Notes under the pieces: generated by a model
Database searches by the model: none
Seen by the model: the letters and a program-made list of their open reading frames with translations, nothing else
Told to the model about the DNA's origin: nothing
In this document: in pieces, positions 1 to 9,131 of the stretch
Layout of the letters: each line of letters opens with the position of its first letter
Numbering within the stretch: the first letter of the stretch is position 1
Origin: an uncultured Clostridia bacterium
GTDB taxonomy: Bacteria; Bacillota; Clostridia; Lachnospirales; Anaerotignaceae
DNA: 64,000 bases
Direction: 5' to 3'
NCBI GenBank assembly: GCA_944384265.1
Contig: CALWSR010000007.1
Span: forward strand, 37,586 to 101,585
Made by a program: the position numbers and the translations under genes

Positions 1-1356
1 CAATCCCATCAGTGCTTCCATTCTCAATCCGGCTTTCATATAATCGCTGAATACAAAAAATCCTGCAATATAAGGCCTTAATCCTCCATGAATCGCCATG
101 GCATTTGCCATTGCTGTCATGGCAAATTCTCTGATACCAAAATGGATGTTAGAGCCTTCCGGTGTTTGGGCAGAATAATATGCTCTGTCTTTCATCACAG
201 ATTTGTTGGAAGGTGCCAAGTCAGCAGAACCTCCAAAAAGATTTGGTATCACTTTGGAAAGCTTTTGCAGCACTTGTTCAGAAGATGCTCTTGTGGCAAT
301 ATCTCCTTCATACTGCCAATAATCTTCTTCCTCCAGCAAATTTACAGGCAATTCTTTGCTGTGCCAAATTTCCCATTCTTTTGCCAGCTGAGGATTTGCT
401 TTTTTGTATGCTTCAAAAAGCTTGTTCCATTGCTCTTCTTTTTGTGCAAATGCAGACTGCAATGCTTTCATATGCTCTGCAACATCTGCAGGTACAGCAA
501 AATCTTCTGTTTCTGTCCAGCCAAGGGCTTGCTTTGCCGCTTTCAGTTCTTCTTCTCCCAAGGGTTCTCCATGCGCTGAGGCCTTGCCTTGCTTGTTTGG
601 AGCACCATATCCAATGATTGTATTGATTTTAATGATAGAGGGCTTTGTGGTTTCTGCTTTTGCCAATGCAATGGCATTTTCAATGGCAGCTATGTCTGTG
701 CCGTCTTTCACCTCTTGAGTATGCCAGCCATAGGCTTCAAAGCGTTTTAATACATCTTCTGTAAATGCAATTTGTGTATCTCCTTCAATGGTAATATTGT
801 TAGAATCATAAAGCAGTATCAGCTTATCCAATGCCATGGTAGCTGCCAGGGAAGCCGCTTCTGCCGCCACTCCCTCCATCAAGCAGCCATCTCCGCAAAG
901 TGCAAATGTATAATGGTCTACAATATGATATTGTTCTGTATTAAATTTTGCCGCCAAATGCTTTTCTGCCAGGGCAAAACCAACGGCATTTGCAATGCCT
1001 TGTCCCAAGGGTCCTGTGGTTATCTCCACTCCCTTTGTATGGCCATATTCCGGATGTCCCGGAGTGAGAGAATTTCTTTGACGAAATTGTTTTAAATCCT
1101 CTATTGTCAAACCATATCCAAACAAATGGAGTAAGGAATAAAGCAGAGCAGAGCCATGTCCTGCGGAAAGTATAAATCTGTCTCTGTCTACCCAGTCAGG
1201 ATTTGCCGGGTTATGCTTCATTTGCTTTGCCCAAAGGGTATAGGCGGCAGGGGCCGCACCCAAGGGCAGTCCGGGATGTCCGCTTTTTGCCTTTTGTATG
1301 GCATCTGCGGACAGAAAACGAATTGTGTTAATAGATAATTGGTCAATATGATTCAT
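1..1356 (-). CDS. tkt: Transketolase, C-terminal part outside the window
   Basis: Thiamine-diphosphate enzyme of the non-oxidative pentose phosphate pathway; it moves two-carbon ketol units between sugar phosphates in the cytosol. About 452 codons are present and the reading frame runs off the left edge, so roughly two thirds of a usual ~660-residue enzyme is visible. The N-terminus carries the family motif SGHPGLPLG, then [13 protein letters not shown] and the thiamine-binding LTPGHPE and TTGPLGQG segments; near the edge the pyrimidine-domain motif FGIREFAM is seen. The start at 1356 ([14 protein letters not shown]) is preceded by GGAGGAG at good spacing. The transaldolase gene lies upstream in the same direction, separated by a terminator-like hairpin, so the two are probably related in function but transcribed separately. 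Very secure. Confidence 0.97.
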   Translation of the reverse strand, partial: MNHIDQLSINTIRFLSADAIQKAKSGHPGLPLGAAPAAYTLWAKQMKHNPANPDWVDRDRFILSAGHGSALLYSLLHLFGYGLTIEDLKQFRQRNSLTPGHPEYGHTKGVEITTGPLGQGIANAVGFALAEKHLAAKFNTEQYHIVDHYTFALCGDGCLMEGVAAEAASLAATMALDKLILLYDSNNITIEGDTQIAFTEDVLKRFEAYGWHTQEVKDGTDIAAIENAIALAKAETTKPSIIKINTIIGYGAPNKQGKASAHGEPLGEEELKAAKQALGWTETEDFAVPADVAEHMKALQSAFAQKEEQWNKLFEAYKKANPQLAKEWEIWHSKELPVNLLEEEDYWQYEGDIATRASSEQVLQKLSKVIPNLFGGSADLAPSNKSVMKDRAYYSAQTPEGSNIHFGIREFAMTAMANAMAIHGGLRPYIAGFFVFSDYMKAGLRMEALMGL

Positions 1357-1884
1357 ACAATATTTCTCCTCCTACTGTTTCATTGGTTTTGTTACATTAA
1401 TACGAAATAAAAAGCTATGAAATATCAATTTAATAGTCAAGCAGTTTTCCTTTTTCATAGTCTGTATACAAGGATTTTGAAAAATAAACTCCAATTTCTC
1501 TCTTTTATCCTTGGAAGCTCCCTTCATTTTTTTGATTACTTTTTTGTAAAGCTCCTCATTTTTAAGCTTCCCAATTACAATACCATATCATTTTTCATAT
1601 TAAACATAACATATCCTTATCATTGTAAATTTTTATGTTTCATTTGGCTAAAATTCCCCCTCATGCCAGCCAATTCAGAGGCCATGTTAAGAGGGGGAAT
1701 GTACTTTTTTCTTTCACCATTGGCATTGGTGAATGTATCCTGTTGTGTTTTATAAATTCTGAAGAAAACACCTTCATACTATATGACACTTTCTATTTTA
1801 AATACAACAGCATATTTTTATCATACCCTTTGGGCATAAAAAATAGCTTGTCCATATTATGCCATATATCAAATGACAATGCTT
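1357..1884. other. Intergenic region, AT-rich, one strong hairpin
   Basis: No gene is supported here. The only clear structure is the bidirectional hairpin annotated separately at 1651-1700; the remainder is AT-rich spacer holding the transketolase promoter region. Confidence 0.6.
1651..1700 (-). terminator. Terminator of the transaldolase gene
   Basis: A perfect 10-bp outer stem, ATTCCCCCTC at 1653-1662 against GAGGGGGAAT at 1691-1700, encloses a further GGCCAT/ATG-CC inner stem. On the minus strand it is followed by TTTTAG, about 185 bases after the transaldolase stop; on the plus strand a TTTTTT run follows slightly later, so it could act both ways. The long distance from the stop codon is unusual. 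Confidence 0.6.
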
Positions 1885-2532
1885 TTATTTTTTTGGAACT
1901 GCCTCCCAATCCTTTAAAAATCTTTCAATGCCAATATCTGTCAAAGGATGCTTTGCCATTTGTACAATCACATTGTAAGGAATGGTTGCAATGTGGCAGC
2001 CCAAACGAGCTGCTTCAATAACATGAAGAGGATTTCTTACACTGGCTGCAATGATTTCTGTATCTATGTCATGTATTTGAAAAATATCTGCAATTTCTTC
2101 AATCAGCTTCATGCCCTCTGTGCCAACATCGTCTAATCTGCCAAGAAAAGGACTCACATAGCTTGCTCCGGCTCTTGCCGCCAGCAATGCCTGTGTTGCA
2201 GAAAAAATCAATGTAACATTTGTTTTGATACCCTCTGCCGACAAAATTTTTACTGCTTTTAAGCCTTCCAATGTCATAGGGATTTTGATTACAATGTTTT
2301 TATGTATTTTTGCCAATTCTCTTGCTTCTTTTACCATGCCTTCCTGTTCCAATGAAATGACCTCTGCGCTGATGGGGCCATCTACAATGGCTGTAATTTC
2401 TTTTACCACTTCTATAAAATCTCGTCCTTCCTTTGCAATCAGAGAAGGATTTGTTGTCACTCCGCAAATCACTCCCAAATCATTGGCTTGTTTAATATGC
2501 TCCACATTGGCAGTATCAATAAAAATTTTCAT
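1885..2532 (-). CDS. tal: Transaldolase, TalC/fructose-6-phosphate aldolase-like
   Basis: 215-residue class I aldolase-fold enzyme, the short transaldolase form found in Firmicutes (close in size to FSA/TalC). It would transfer a dihydroxyacetone unit between sugar phosphates. Visible motifs are [14 protein letters not shown] at the start, [16 protein letters not shown], the Schiff-base lysine in [44 protein letters not shown] strand and phosphate-binding segments, and a C-terminal [15 protein letters not shown]. The start at 2532 has AAAGGA at proper spacing; a longer upstream reading frame has no ribosome binding site and is not conserved-looking. The gene sits upstream of transketolase, fitting the pentose phosphate pathway. 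Whether it acts as transaldolase or as fructose-6-phosphate aldolase cannot be settled by eye. Confidence 0.95.
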   Translation of the reverse strand: MKIFIDTANVEHIKQANDLGVICGVTTNPSLIAKEGRDFIEVVKEITAIVDGPISAEVISLEQEGMVKEARELAKIHKNIVIKIPMTLEGLKAVKILSAEGIKTNVTLIFSATQALLAARAGASYVSPFLGRLDDVGTEGMKLIEEIADIFQIHDIDTEIIAASVRNPLHVIEAARLGCHIATIPYNVIVQMAKHPLTDIGIERFLKDWEAVPKK

Positions 2533-3053
2533 TGTTTTGTCGTCCTTTCTTTTATATTTTTTGGTCACAGTATTTCTTTTTTCTATTTTAAAACATATTT
2601 TTTGTAAAAGCAATACTTCTGACAAAAAACATGGTCCCATATTCCTATACTATCTGCTTTTCCAGAATTCTGCCGTCAAAGCATTTTATTTGATTTCATC
2701 ATTGCTTTTTGGTATGCAGCTTTGTCACTGATTTATATCATTCTACACATTGCAGACAGATTGACATAATACCATACGATTTACGGCTGTCACAGCCCGC
2801 ACCACCCGAAAATTTATGTATATCTTTTATTCCCATATACATACCTTATTTTGACGTTACATCTGACAGACCAAATTATTATTGTAAAAAGGCATTTTTA
2901 TTTTAACACCAAATGCTTTTGAACCACTTCACAATCACTTATGCGGCTGTAATTTCTTGGCATAATAAAACCTCCTATGATAATTTAATTCTACCATAGG
3001 AGGTCTTTTTTTCTATTGTCCGTTTTTTACAGACTTGTTCATTTTATTATTTT
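2533..3053. other. Intergenic region between nifU and the transaldolase gene
   Basis: No coding sequence is supported. It contains the nifU terminator at 2970-3004 and a small GGCTG-TGA-CAGCC hairpin near 2783-2795 without a U-tract. The rest is AT-rich. Confidence 0.55.
2966..3011 (-). terminator. Bidirectional terminator after nifU
   Basis: Stem ACCTCCTATG (2970-2979) pairs with CATAGGAGGT (2995-3004). Minus-strand read-out continues with TTTTATT, plus-strand with CTTTTTTT. It lies about 50 bases after the nifU stop. The stem contains an SD/anti-SD pair, which is coincidental to its likely role. Confidence 0.75.
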
Positions 3054-3494
3054 TTATGCTTCTTCAGGCAAATCATGGAGATGCTCAATGTCATCCACCG
3101 GCTCTTTCAAGCCTTCAATCACAATGCCATTTTTTTGTGCATAATCCCACAGTGCGGCATGAAGTGCTTCCTCTGCCAAACAAGAACAGTGTACCTTTAC
3201 AGGTGGCAAGCCATCCAGTGCTTCCATCACCGCTTTGTTGGTCACTTCCAATGCTTCCTGCACACTTTTTCCCTTCACCAGCTCTGTCGCCATAGAACTG
3301 GTTGCAACAGCAGCACCGCAGCCAAATGTTTTAAATTTTGCATCCTTTATTACACCATTTTCAATGTCCAGATATACCTTCATAATATCTCCGCATTTTG
3401 CATTGCCTACGGTACCTACACCACTGGGATTTTCCATTTCTCCCACATTTCTTGGATTCATAAAATGGTCCATTACCTTTTCACTATATTCCAT
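3054..3494 (-). CDS. nifU: Iron-sulfur cluster scaffold protein NifU/IscU family
   Basis: 146-residue scaffold on which [Fe-S] clusters are assembled with sulfur from the cysteine desulfurase encoded just upstream. It has the single-domain IscU-like form without a C-terminal Nfu domain. Cluster ligands are visible as C34 with D36 (NAKCGD), C59 (FGCGAA) and C103/C105 (HCSC). The start at 3494 (MEYSEKVMDHF) is preferred: the upstream in-frame ATG at 3503 directly abuts the GGAGG ribosome binding site, whereas 3494 has normal spacing. It follows nifS after a 51-base gap, forming a two-gene Fe-S unit closed by a terminator. No IscR/Rrf2-type regulator gene is adjacent. Confidence 0.96.
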   Translation of the reverse strand: MEYSEKVMDHFMNPRNVGEMENPSGVGTVGNAKCGDIMKVYLDIENGVIKDAKFKTFGCGAAVATSSMATELVKGKSVQEALEVTNKAVMEALDGLPPVKVHCSCLAEEALHAALWDYAQKNGIVIEGLKEPVDDIEHLHDLPEEA

Positions 3495-3545
3495 GATTTT
3501 CATTCCTCCGTATTTTTTATCAAAAAGACTTTTTCCATTGCTATA

Positions 3546-4727
3546 TTATTTTTGCTTTTTTATAAATTCTTCATACAATGGTGACATTTCTCTCAGTCTT
3601 GAAACAATATCAGGCAGCTCTTCCAATACCTTATCTACTTCCTCCTCTGTGTTGTAATGCTCCAATGTCAAGCGCAGTGAGCCATGGGCTTTTTCATGGG
3701 GCAGTCCAATGGCCAAAAGCACATGGGAAGGGTCCAAAGAGCCTGATGTACAGGCAGAACCGCTGGAAGCAGCAATTCCCTTGCTGTCCAGCAGAAGCAG
3801 CATGGATTCGCCTTCTATAAATTCAAATGAAACATTACAGTTGCCGGGCAGTCTGTCTGTTGGATGTCCATTGAGCTTGCTGTATGGAATTTTTTCTAAA
3901 ATACCATGGATTAACTTATCTCTCAAAGCAACCAATTTTTTGGTGTTTTCTTCCAGCTCCTCAGATGCCAGCTCTATGGCTTTTCCCAAGCCCACAATGC
4001 CTGCAATGTTTTCTGTACCTGCACGTCTTCTTTTTTCCTGTGCGCCTCCGTGAATCAAAGGCTTTATGTTAACGCCCTTTTTGATATAAATGGCACCAAT
4101 GCCCTTTGGCCCGCAAAGCTTGTGTCCGGACAATGAAAGCAGGTCAATATTCATTTCCTCCACATCAATTTTCACATGGCCCACTGCCTGCACTGCATCT
4201 GTGTGAAAATAAATTCCCTTTTCTCTTGCAATGGCTCCAATTTCTTTAATGGGCTGTATTGTGCCGATTTCATTGTTGGCAAACATGACAGAAATCAATA
4301 TGGTATCATTGCGGATGGCCTTTTTCAGCTCCTCCAGGCTGATTTTTCCATATTCATCCACAGGCAAATAGGTTACTTCAAATCCTCTTTCTTCTAAATA
4401 TTCACAGGTATGCAGTATGGCATGATGCTCAATTTTTGTTGTAATAATATGTTTTCCTTTTTTTTCTAATGCTTCTGCCACACCCTTGAGGGCCATATTG
4501 TCACTTTCAGAGCCTCCTGCTGTAAAATAAATTTCACCAGGGTCAGCATGCAGTGCCTTTGCCACCTGCTCCCTTGCTGTTTCCAATGCCTTTTTGCTTT
4601 GTCTTGCAATGGTATATACACTGGAGGCATTTCCATAATATTGCATAAAATAGGGCAGTATTTCTTCATACACTTCTTTTCTTACTGGTGTTGTTGCGGC
4701 GTTGTCAAAATAAATTTTTGTTTCCAT
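3546..4727 (-). CDS. nifS: Cysteine desulfurase NifS/IscS family
   Basis: 393-residue PLP enzyme that takes sulfur from L-cysteine, giving alanine and a persulfide for Fe-S cluster assembly. The fold-type I aminotransferase motifs are intact: [10 protein letters not shown] at the N-terminus, ESDNMA in the cofactor site, THDAVQ-like [11 protein letters not shown], the PLP lysine K203 in [11 protein letters not shown], and the persulfide-carrying C326 in [10 protein letters not shown], placed as in class I (NifS/IscS) desulfurases. The start at 4727 is chosen because AAAGGAGT lies 10-11 bases upstream and the family N-terminus begins there; a longer frame adds 23 residues without support. It is the first gene of the nifS-nifU pair. 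Confidence 0.97.
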   Translation of the reverse strand: METKIYFDNAATTPVRKEVYEEILPYFMQYYGNASSVYTIARQSKKALETAREQVAKALHADPGEIYFTAGGSESDNMALKGVAEALEKKGKHIITTKIEHHAILHTCEYLEERGFEVTYLPVDEYGKISLEELKKAIRNDTILISVMFANNEIGTIQPIKEIGAIAREKGIYFHTDAVQAVGHVKIDVEEMNIDLLSLSGHKLCGPKGIGAIYIKKGVNIKPLIHGGAQEKRRRAGTENIAGIVGLGKAIELASEELEENTKKLVALRDKLIHGILEKIPYSKLNGHPTDRLPGNCNVSFEFIEGESMLLLLDSKGIAASSGSACTSGSLDPSHVLLAIGLPHEKAHGSLRLTLEHYNTEEEVDKVLEELPDIVSRLREMSPLYEEFIKKQK

Positions 4728-5081
4728 AGCATTATACACTCCTTTAATATATGAACAGTTATATGATATCATTTTTCTTTTGAAACAAATAAGCAAAATT
4801 CATACTATTTCTATATGATTTATGGTATAAGCATAGCACTTTTGGCGTTTTCTGTCAATATAAAACTCTAAAAAATTTCTTTTCTTTTTTTATACAAAAA
4901 ACAACAATATCAGTCATTTATTGCGAATTTTTTTATTTTTTCCCTCGATGATTATGACATCATATTCCTGTCTAAATATTTTTTCAATATAATAAATAAA
5001 AATACAAGAAGTTTTATTGAATGAACTTCTATTCTTTAAGCATACTATATAGTATGTGAAATACTTTAAGAGGTGATTATA
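4728..5081. other. Divergent intergenic region nifS / XRE regulator
   Basis: Very AT-rich spacer between divergent genes. It holds the promoters of both; the one striking element is the palindrome at 5041-5056 annotated separately. Confidence 0.5.
5041..5056. promoter_or_regulatory. Perfect 16-bp palindrome, probable XRE operator
   Basis: CATACTATATAGTATG is an exact inverted repeat centred 34 bases before the start codon of the XRE-family regulator at 5082, overlapping where its -10 region should lie (it contains TACTAT). Small XRE repressors usually bind such palindromes in their own promoters, so autorepression is inferred. Confidence 0.55.
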
Positions 5082-5543
5082 ATGCAATTCAAAGACAGAC
5101 TGAGAATGCTGAGAAAAGAAAAAAAAATGACTCAGGTACGTCTGGGAAAAATGTTAAACTATGGCTACACAGCAATCGCAAATTATGAATCTGGTAGAAA
5201 TAGCCCTTCTATTGAAGACCTGAAAAAAATTGCTTCCATATTTAACGTTTCTATGGACTTTCTCCTTGGTGTAAACGACATTCGTTATCCTTATATCAGA
5301 GATGACAACTCTAACGAATTTAACGAAGTACGCCGTCATTATGCCAATATTTCCAACAACCCCAAAAAAATAGAAGAGCTTCTTTTCTTTATGGAATGGC
5401 TGGAGGCCCGCAAGGATGAAGGAGACGAAAACATTGTTTATGGACAACCTCCTCAGCAGGAGCCAGTACTGCAGGTGGCTGAGCCTGTTGCGGCCTATGG
5501 TGCAGAAGAAAATAAAACACAATCCCCACAAAAAGAGGGCTAA
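5082..5543 (+). CDS. XRE-family transcriptional regulator
   Basis: 153-residue protein with an N-terminal HTH_3/Cro-C1 domain (about residues 5-62: FKDRLRMLRKEKKMTQ, then LNYGYTAIANYESGRNSPSIEDLKKIASIFNVSMDFLLG split over the recognition helices), followed by a ~90-residue tail rich in Glu, Pro and Gln with no recognised domain. The ATG at 5082 is used because AGAGGTGAT sits four bases upstream; a GTG at 5073 falls inside that ribosome binding site. It is monocistronic, closed by a terminator at 5655-5682, and convergent with recN. The target genes are unknown; a perfect palindrome in its promoter suggests autoregulation. Confidence 0.9.
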   Translation: MQFKDRLRMLRKEKKMTQVRLGKMLNYGYTAIANYESGRNSPSIEDLKKIASIFNVSMDFLLGVNDIRYPYIRDDNSNEFNEVRRHYANISNNPKKIEELLFFMEWLEARKDEGDENIVYGQPPQQEPVLQVAEPVAAYGAEENKTQSPQKEG

Positions 5544-5922
5544 GCCATTCTAATCATGATATTTGTAAGCAATGTATCAAGTGGAAGGTCAGTCCGTTTT
5601 TTATAAAAAATTGCTTTCCTATAAAATCATTTTATACTAAAATGTTTTATTTATAAACCCCTATTTTGATAGGGGTTTTTTTATCATTGGTTTTATATAT
5701 CCATTATTATAAAATGGCAGTCATTTTATACTCTAATAAAATCATATTGCTTTTAAAAATGTTTTTTCTAAATGAATTATATTATGACGCCTTTTTTTCA
5801 TTTCCTCCATTTTGCTGTATGGCTATTGCCCCCATTTTTTGGAGTACAATTTTTTATGCTTCATCATACCATGTCTTTTGTGGTTTTGCTCTAAAAAACA
5901 AAGAGGCAGCCATAGCGCTTTT
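5544..5922. other. Convergent intergenic region XRE / recN
   Basis: Only the XRE terminator (5655-5682) is clear. The remaining ~240 bases are AT-rich with no supported gene. Confidence 0.5.
5655..5682 (+). terminator. Rho-independent terminator after the XRE gene
   Basis: Stem AAACCCCTA (5655-5663) pairs with TAGGGGTTT (5670-5678), loop TTTTGA, followed by a T-run to 5682. Confidence 0.85.
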
Positions 5923-7623
5923 TTAGTTTGCTTTTTTCCAATTATCCGCCTGTTCCTTCAATTCCTTTGCCGCCGTCCAGGTTGCCTCTGTCATTTTTGC
6001 CCCTCCAATCAAACGGGCAATTTCGTGGGCAGATTCCGTAGCATTCAATGGTTTTATTTTTGTAATGGTTTTTTGCTGCTGCGTTATTTTTTCAATCAAA
6101 AAATGGTGGTCTGCCATTGCAGCAATTTGAGGCAAATGGGTAATGCAAATAATTTGATGGCTTTTTCCAATGAGAGTCATTTTTTCTGCCACCTTTTGGG
6201 CCGTTCTTCCGCTCACCCCTGTATCAATTTCATCAAATATAAAAACCTCTATGCTGTCAGCCTCTGCCAAAACCGTTTTCAATGCCAGCATCACACGGGA
6301 CATTTCTCCTCCGGAGGCAATTTTGGCCAATGGCTTCATTTGCTCACCGGCATTTGCAGAAATCAAAAATTCTACTTTATCCTTTCCGTTGTGTGAAATT
6401 TCTTTTTTATCTTCTATGGCAATTTCAAATCTGGCATATTTCATTTCCAAATCCCAAAGCTGCTGTTCAATTTCCCTTTGTATTTGTCGGGCCTTTTCTT
6501 TTCTGATGCTGCTTAATGCTTCTGACTGCTGCTGCAGCTGTTTTTCTATCTCTTTTTTCTGTTTGTTTAATTTTTGGGCAATTTCTTCACTATTGGACAA
6601 AAAATCCAATTCTTTTTCTGCATTTTTATAAAAATCCAATATTTCCGCAATACTGCCGCCATATTTTCGTTTCAGACCATAAATCAGCTGGAGCCGTTCT
6701 TCCACATTTTCCAATTCCTCCGGCTCTTGAAACAGCATGGTATCTGCATAATGCTTTAAATCCCTTACAGCATCATCCATTTGTGCATAAACAGAAGAAA
6801 GTGTCATGGCAATATTTTGGATGCTGTTGTCATATTCTGCCAAGTCCTCCACCTCTTCCAATGCTCTGGAAAGCTGGTCAATGGCAGAGCTTTCTGTCTG
6901 CGTGCCATGATATAACAAAATCAAACTGTTTTCTGTCAAGCTTCTGATTTTTTCTCCATTTGCCAATATCCTTCTTTTTTCCAAAAGCTCTTCTTCTTCT
7001 CCCAGCTGCAGCTTTGCCTGTCCAATCTCCTCCATTTGAAATTGGAGCAAATCCATTTTTCTGGCTCTTTGTTTTGCATCTCCTGTAATCTCTGCCAATT
7101 TTTTTTCTACTTCCTTCAGCTCTTTATAGGTTGCTTGAAAGGCCTGCTTTGCCTGCTCCAGCCTTTTGCCGCAGAAACGGTCAAGAATTTGTATATGTCT
7201 TGCAGTATTCAATAAGGATTGATGGGAATGCTGTCCATGTATATCCATAAGTCCGTCTGCACATTCTCTCATCATGCCCACAGTGACAGTGGAGCCATTG
7301 ATGCGGCAAACTGTTTTTCCCGATTGATTCATGGTTCTTGTCAAAAGCACTGTGCCGTCGCATTCCACTGTGATTCCGTTTTCATACAATTTTTTTAATA
7401 TGTTTTGGTCCTTTACCGTAAAAAGTGCTTCCACAACAGCCATTTTTTCTCCCTGTCTTACAAAATTTCCGCTTGTTCTCTCTCCCAAAGCAAAATTTAA
7501 AGAATCAATGACCATAGATTTTCCTGCACCTGTTTCTCCTGAAAGAATATTGAGTCCCGGTTCAAAATCAATTTCACTTTCTGTAATCAAAGCTACATTT
7601 TTAATATGTAAATGCTCTAACAT
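5923..7623 (-). CDS. recN: DNA repair protein RecN
   Basis: 566-residue SMC-like ATPase that acts early in double-strand break repair and holds DNA ends. The Walker A loop GETGAGKS is at about residues 29-36, the two halves of the head are separated by a long coiled-coil region rich in Glu, Lys and Gln (about residues 150-380), and the C-terminal head has the signature ASGGEMSR and the Walker B segment VFIFDEIDTGVSGRTA. Length is normal for RecN. The start at 7623 follows AGGAG at seven bases. It lies downstream of argR, as in most Clostridia and Bacilli, but is separated by a 182-base spacer carrying an inverted repeat, so it may also have its own promoter. The spoIVB-spo0A genes usually found next in Clostridia are absent. 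Confidence 0.97.
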   Translation of the reverse strand: MLEHLHIKNVALITESEIDFEPGLNILSGETGAGKSMVIDSLNFALGERTSGNFVRQGEKMAVVEALFTVKDQNILKKLYENGITVECDGTVLLTRTMNQSGKTVCRINGSTVTVGMMRECADGLMDIHGQHSHQSLLNTARHIQILDRFCGKRLEQAKQAFQATYKELKEVEKKLAEITGDAKQRARKMDLLQFQMEEIGQAKLQLGEEEELLEKRRILANGEKIRSLTENSLILLYHGTQTESSAIDQLSRALEEVEDLAEYDNSIQNIAMTLSSVYAQMDDAVRDLKHYADTMLFQEPEELENVEERLQLIYGLKRKYGGSIAEILDFYKNAEKELDFLSNSEEIAQKLNKQKKEIEKQLQQQSEALSSIRKEKARQIQREIEQQLWDLEMKYARFEIAIEDKKEISHNGKDKVEFLISANAGEQMKPLAKIASGGEMSRVMLALKTVLAEADSIEVFIFDEIDTGVSGRTAQKVAEKMTLIGKSHQIICITHLPQIAAMADHHFLIEKITQQQKTITKIKPLNATESAHEIARLIGGAKMTEATWTAAKELKEQADNWKKAN

Positions 7624-7665
7624 ATTTTTTCTCCTATCATTTTATAAGCTTTTGTTGCTTTCATA

Positions 7666-7753
7666 TGAAACAAAATGCCATACAGCATTGGCTTTTCAGT
7701 TGTTGGAGGCAAAAGCTTTGACATTATAAAGCTTTCTGCTTTATTTTGTTTCA
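7666..7753. repeat. Inverted repeat between argR and recN
   Basis: TGAAACAAAAT (7666-7676) and ATTTTGTTTCA (7743-7753) are exact inverted copies around a 66-base loop that itself contains AAAGCTTT segments. It may form a long cruciform/hairpin in the argR-recN transcript, acting as an attenuator or processing site. No function can be assigned. Confidence 0.45.
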
Positions 7754-7805
7754 CATAAAATCCACAAAACCCTTGCTATGGGTTATAAAATGTTTTTCAA
7801 TGCAT

Positions 7806-8264
7806 TCATTTTTTTTCATGTATCACACTGTATAATTTTTCAATGATTGCAGCAGCCTGATGCTGTGTTTTGACAACACAAAACACAGTATCATCTCCTG
7901 CAATGGTGCCCAATATTTCTGTTTCCTGCATACTGTCCAGCGCAACGCCAACGGCCATTCCCATACCTTCCAATGTTTTTATGACAATCATGTTTTGGGC
8001 ATAATCCATTTTGATTACAGCTTCTCGAAATACACGAATCAACCGTTCTGCAATTTCAGAATCTGTTCCGGAAATGGCAGAATATTTTTGTCTGCCTTTA
8101 TTGGTGGCAATTTTTGTCAGCCGCATTTCTCTAATATCCCTTGAAACGGTAGCCTGTGTCACAGAAAAGCCCGCTTCCTGCAATTTTTTTGCCAGCTCGT
8201 CTTGGGTTTCAATGTCATAGGTATCTATCAATTCTAAAATTTTTGCGTGTCTGGAAACCTTCAA
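7806..8264 (-). CDS. argR: Arginine repressor ArgR
   Basis: 152-residue arginine-sensing regulator. The N-terminal winged helix (about residues 1-70) contains the SVTQATVSRDIREMRLTK recognition segment; the C-terminal oligomerisation and arginine-binding domain ends with GTIAGDDTVFCV, the ligand motif. The protein starts with TTG at 8264: AAGGAGGT lies eight bases upstream and no ATG is available in frame nearby. It begins 15 bases after the nadK stop and is part of the long operon; in this position ArgR is conserved across Firmicutes although its targets (arginine biosynthesis and catabolism) lie elsewhere. Confidence 0.96.
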   Translation of the reverse strand: MKVSRHAKILELIDTYDIETQDELAKKLQEAGFSVTQATVSRDIREMRLTKIATNKGRQKYSAISGTDSEIAERLIRVFREAVIKMDYAQNMIVIKTLEGMGMAVGVALDSMQETEILGTIAGDDTVFCVVKTQHQAAAIIEKLYSVIHEKK

Positions 8265-8279
8265 AATGATGTACCTCCT

Positions 8280-9131
8280 TTATCTGCCTAATTTTTGACG
8301 TAATACATCATAAAAGCCTAAATGATGTGTTTTGATAATTGTCGCAAAATACGGAGATTTTTTGACCTGCACAATATTTTTTCTTTTTAAAGACATAGAA
8401 CATTGGCCGTCTGTGTTAATCACAAAATCCTCCTCTGCTCTGTTGCAGACCTTTATTGTCACTTTGTCGTCTGCCGAAACAATAATGGAACGGCTTGTCA
8501 ATGTATGGGGACAGATGGGTGTGATGGCTATGATTTCTGCATCTGCCTTTAATATAGGCCCTCCGGCAGAAAGATTGTAGGCTGTTGAGCCTGTGGGCGT
8601 ACAAATAATCACACCGTCTGCCCGCAATGTATCCACATATTCTGTATTGACAAATATATGAAATTCCAATATTTTGGAGGAAAACCCTCTTGTAATGCAA
8701 ACATCATTCAATGCCACAAGTCCTTCAATTCTTTTTGGTTCTGCATACACAGAGGCCTCCAGCATCATTCTTTTTTCTATGGTGTATTTTCCCTGCAATA
8801 CTTTGTCAATGGCATATTGAGCATGGTCCTTTTCTTCTGCTGTCAAAAAGCCTAGATTCCCCAAATTGATGCCCAATATGGGTGTGCCGTATTTTGCCGC
8901 ACGCCGTCCAACGCCTAAAAGTGTGCCATCTCCTCCCAATGAAATCAAAAAATCTGCTTTTTCATATATCCATTCCTCTTCTTGGGTACAGCACTCCAGC
9001 TGAAGGGTTTGTGCTGTCTGTTTTGTAAGCATAGGCTCACAGCCCTTTTCCAATAAATAGGTTATCAAATTTTTTGTTACAGAACAACTGTTTTCTTTTG
9101 CTAAATTGGGCAATATACCAACCCTTTTCAT
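8280..9131 (-). CDS. nadK: NAD kinase
   Basis: 283-residue cytosolic kinase that phosphorylates NAD to NADP. The hallmark GGDGT motif is present in LISLGGDGTLLGVGR (about residues 63-77), followed by GINLGNLGFLTAE and the NAD-binding TPTGSTAYNLSAGGP segment. The size is typical. Its ATG overlaps the tlyA stop codon by four bases (ATGA), indicating translational coupling within the operon. Confidence 0.97.
   Translation of the reverse strand: MKRVGILPNLAKENSCSVTKNLITYLLEKGCEPMLTKQTAQTLQLECCTQEEEWIYEKADFLISLGGDGTLLGVGRRAAKYGTPILGINLGNLGFLTAEEKDHAQYAIDKVLQGKYTIEKRMMLEASVYAEPKRIEGLVALNDVCITRGFSSKILEFHIFVNTEYVDTLRADGVIICTPTGSTAYNLSAGGPILKADAEIIAITPICPHTLTSRSIIVSADDKVTIKVCNRAEEDFVINTDGQCSMSLKRKNIVQVKKSPYFATIIKTHHLGFYDVLRQKLGR

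Noticed and set aside
2533..2640. N-terminal extension of the transaldolase
   Set aside because: The longer frame lacks a ribosome binding site and the family N-terminus begins at 2532.
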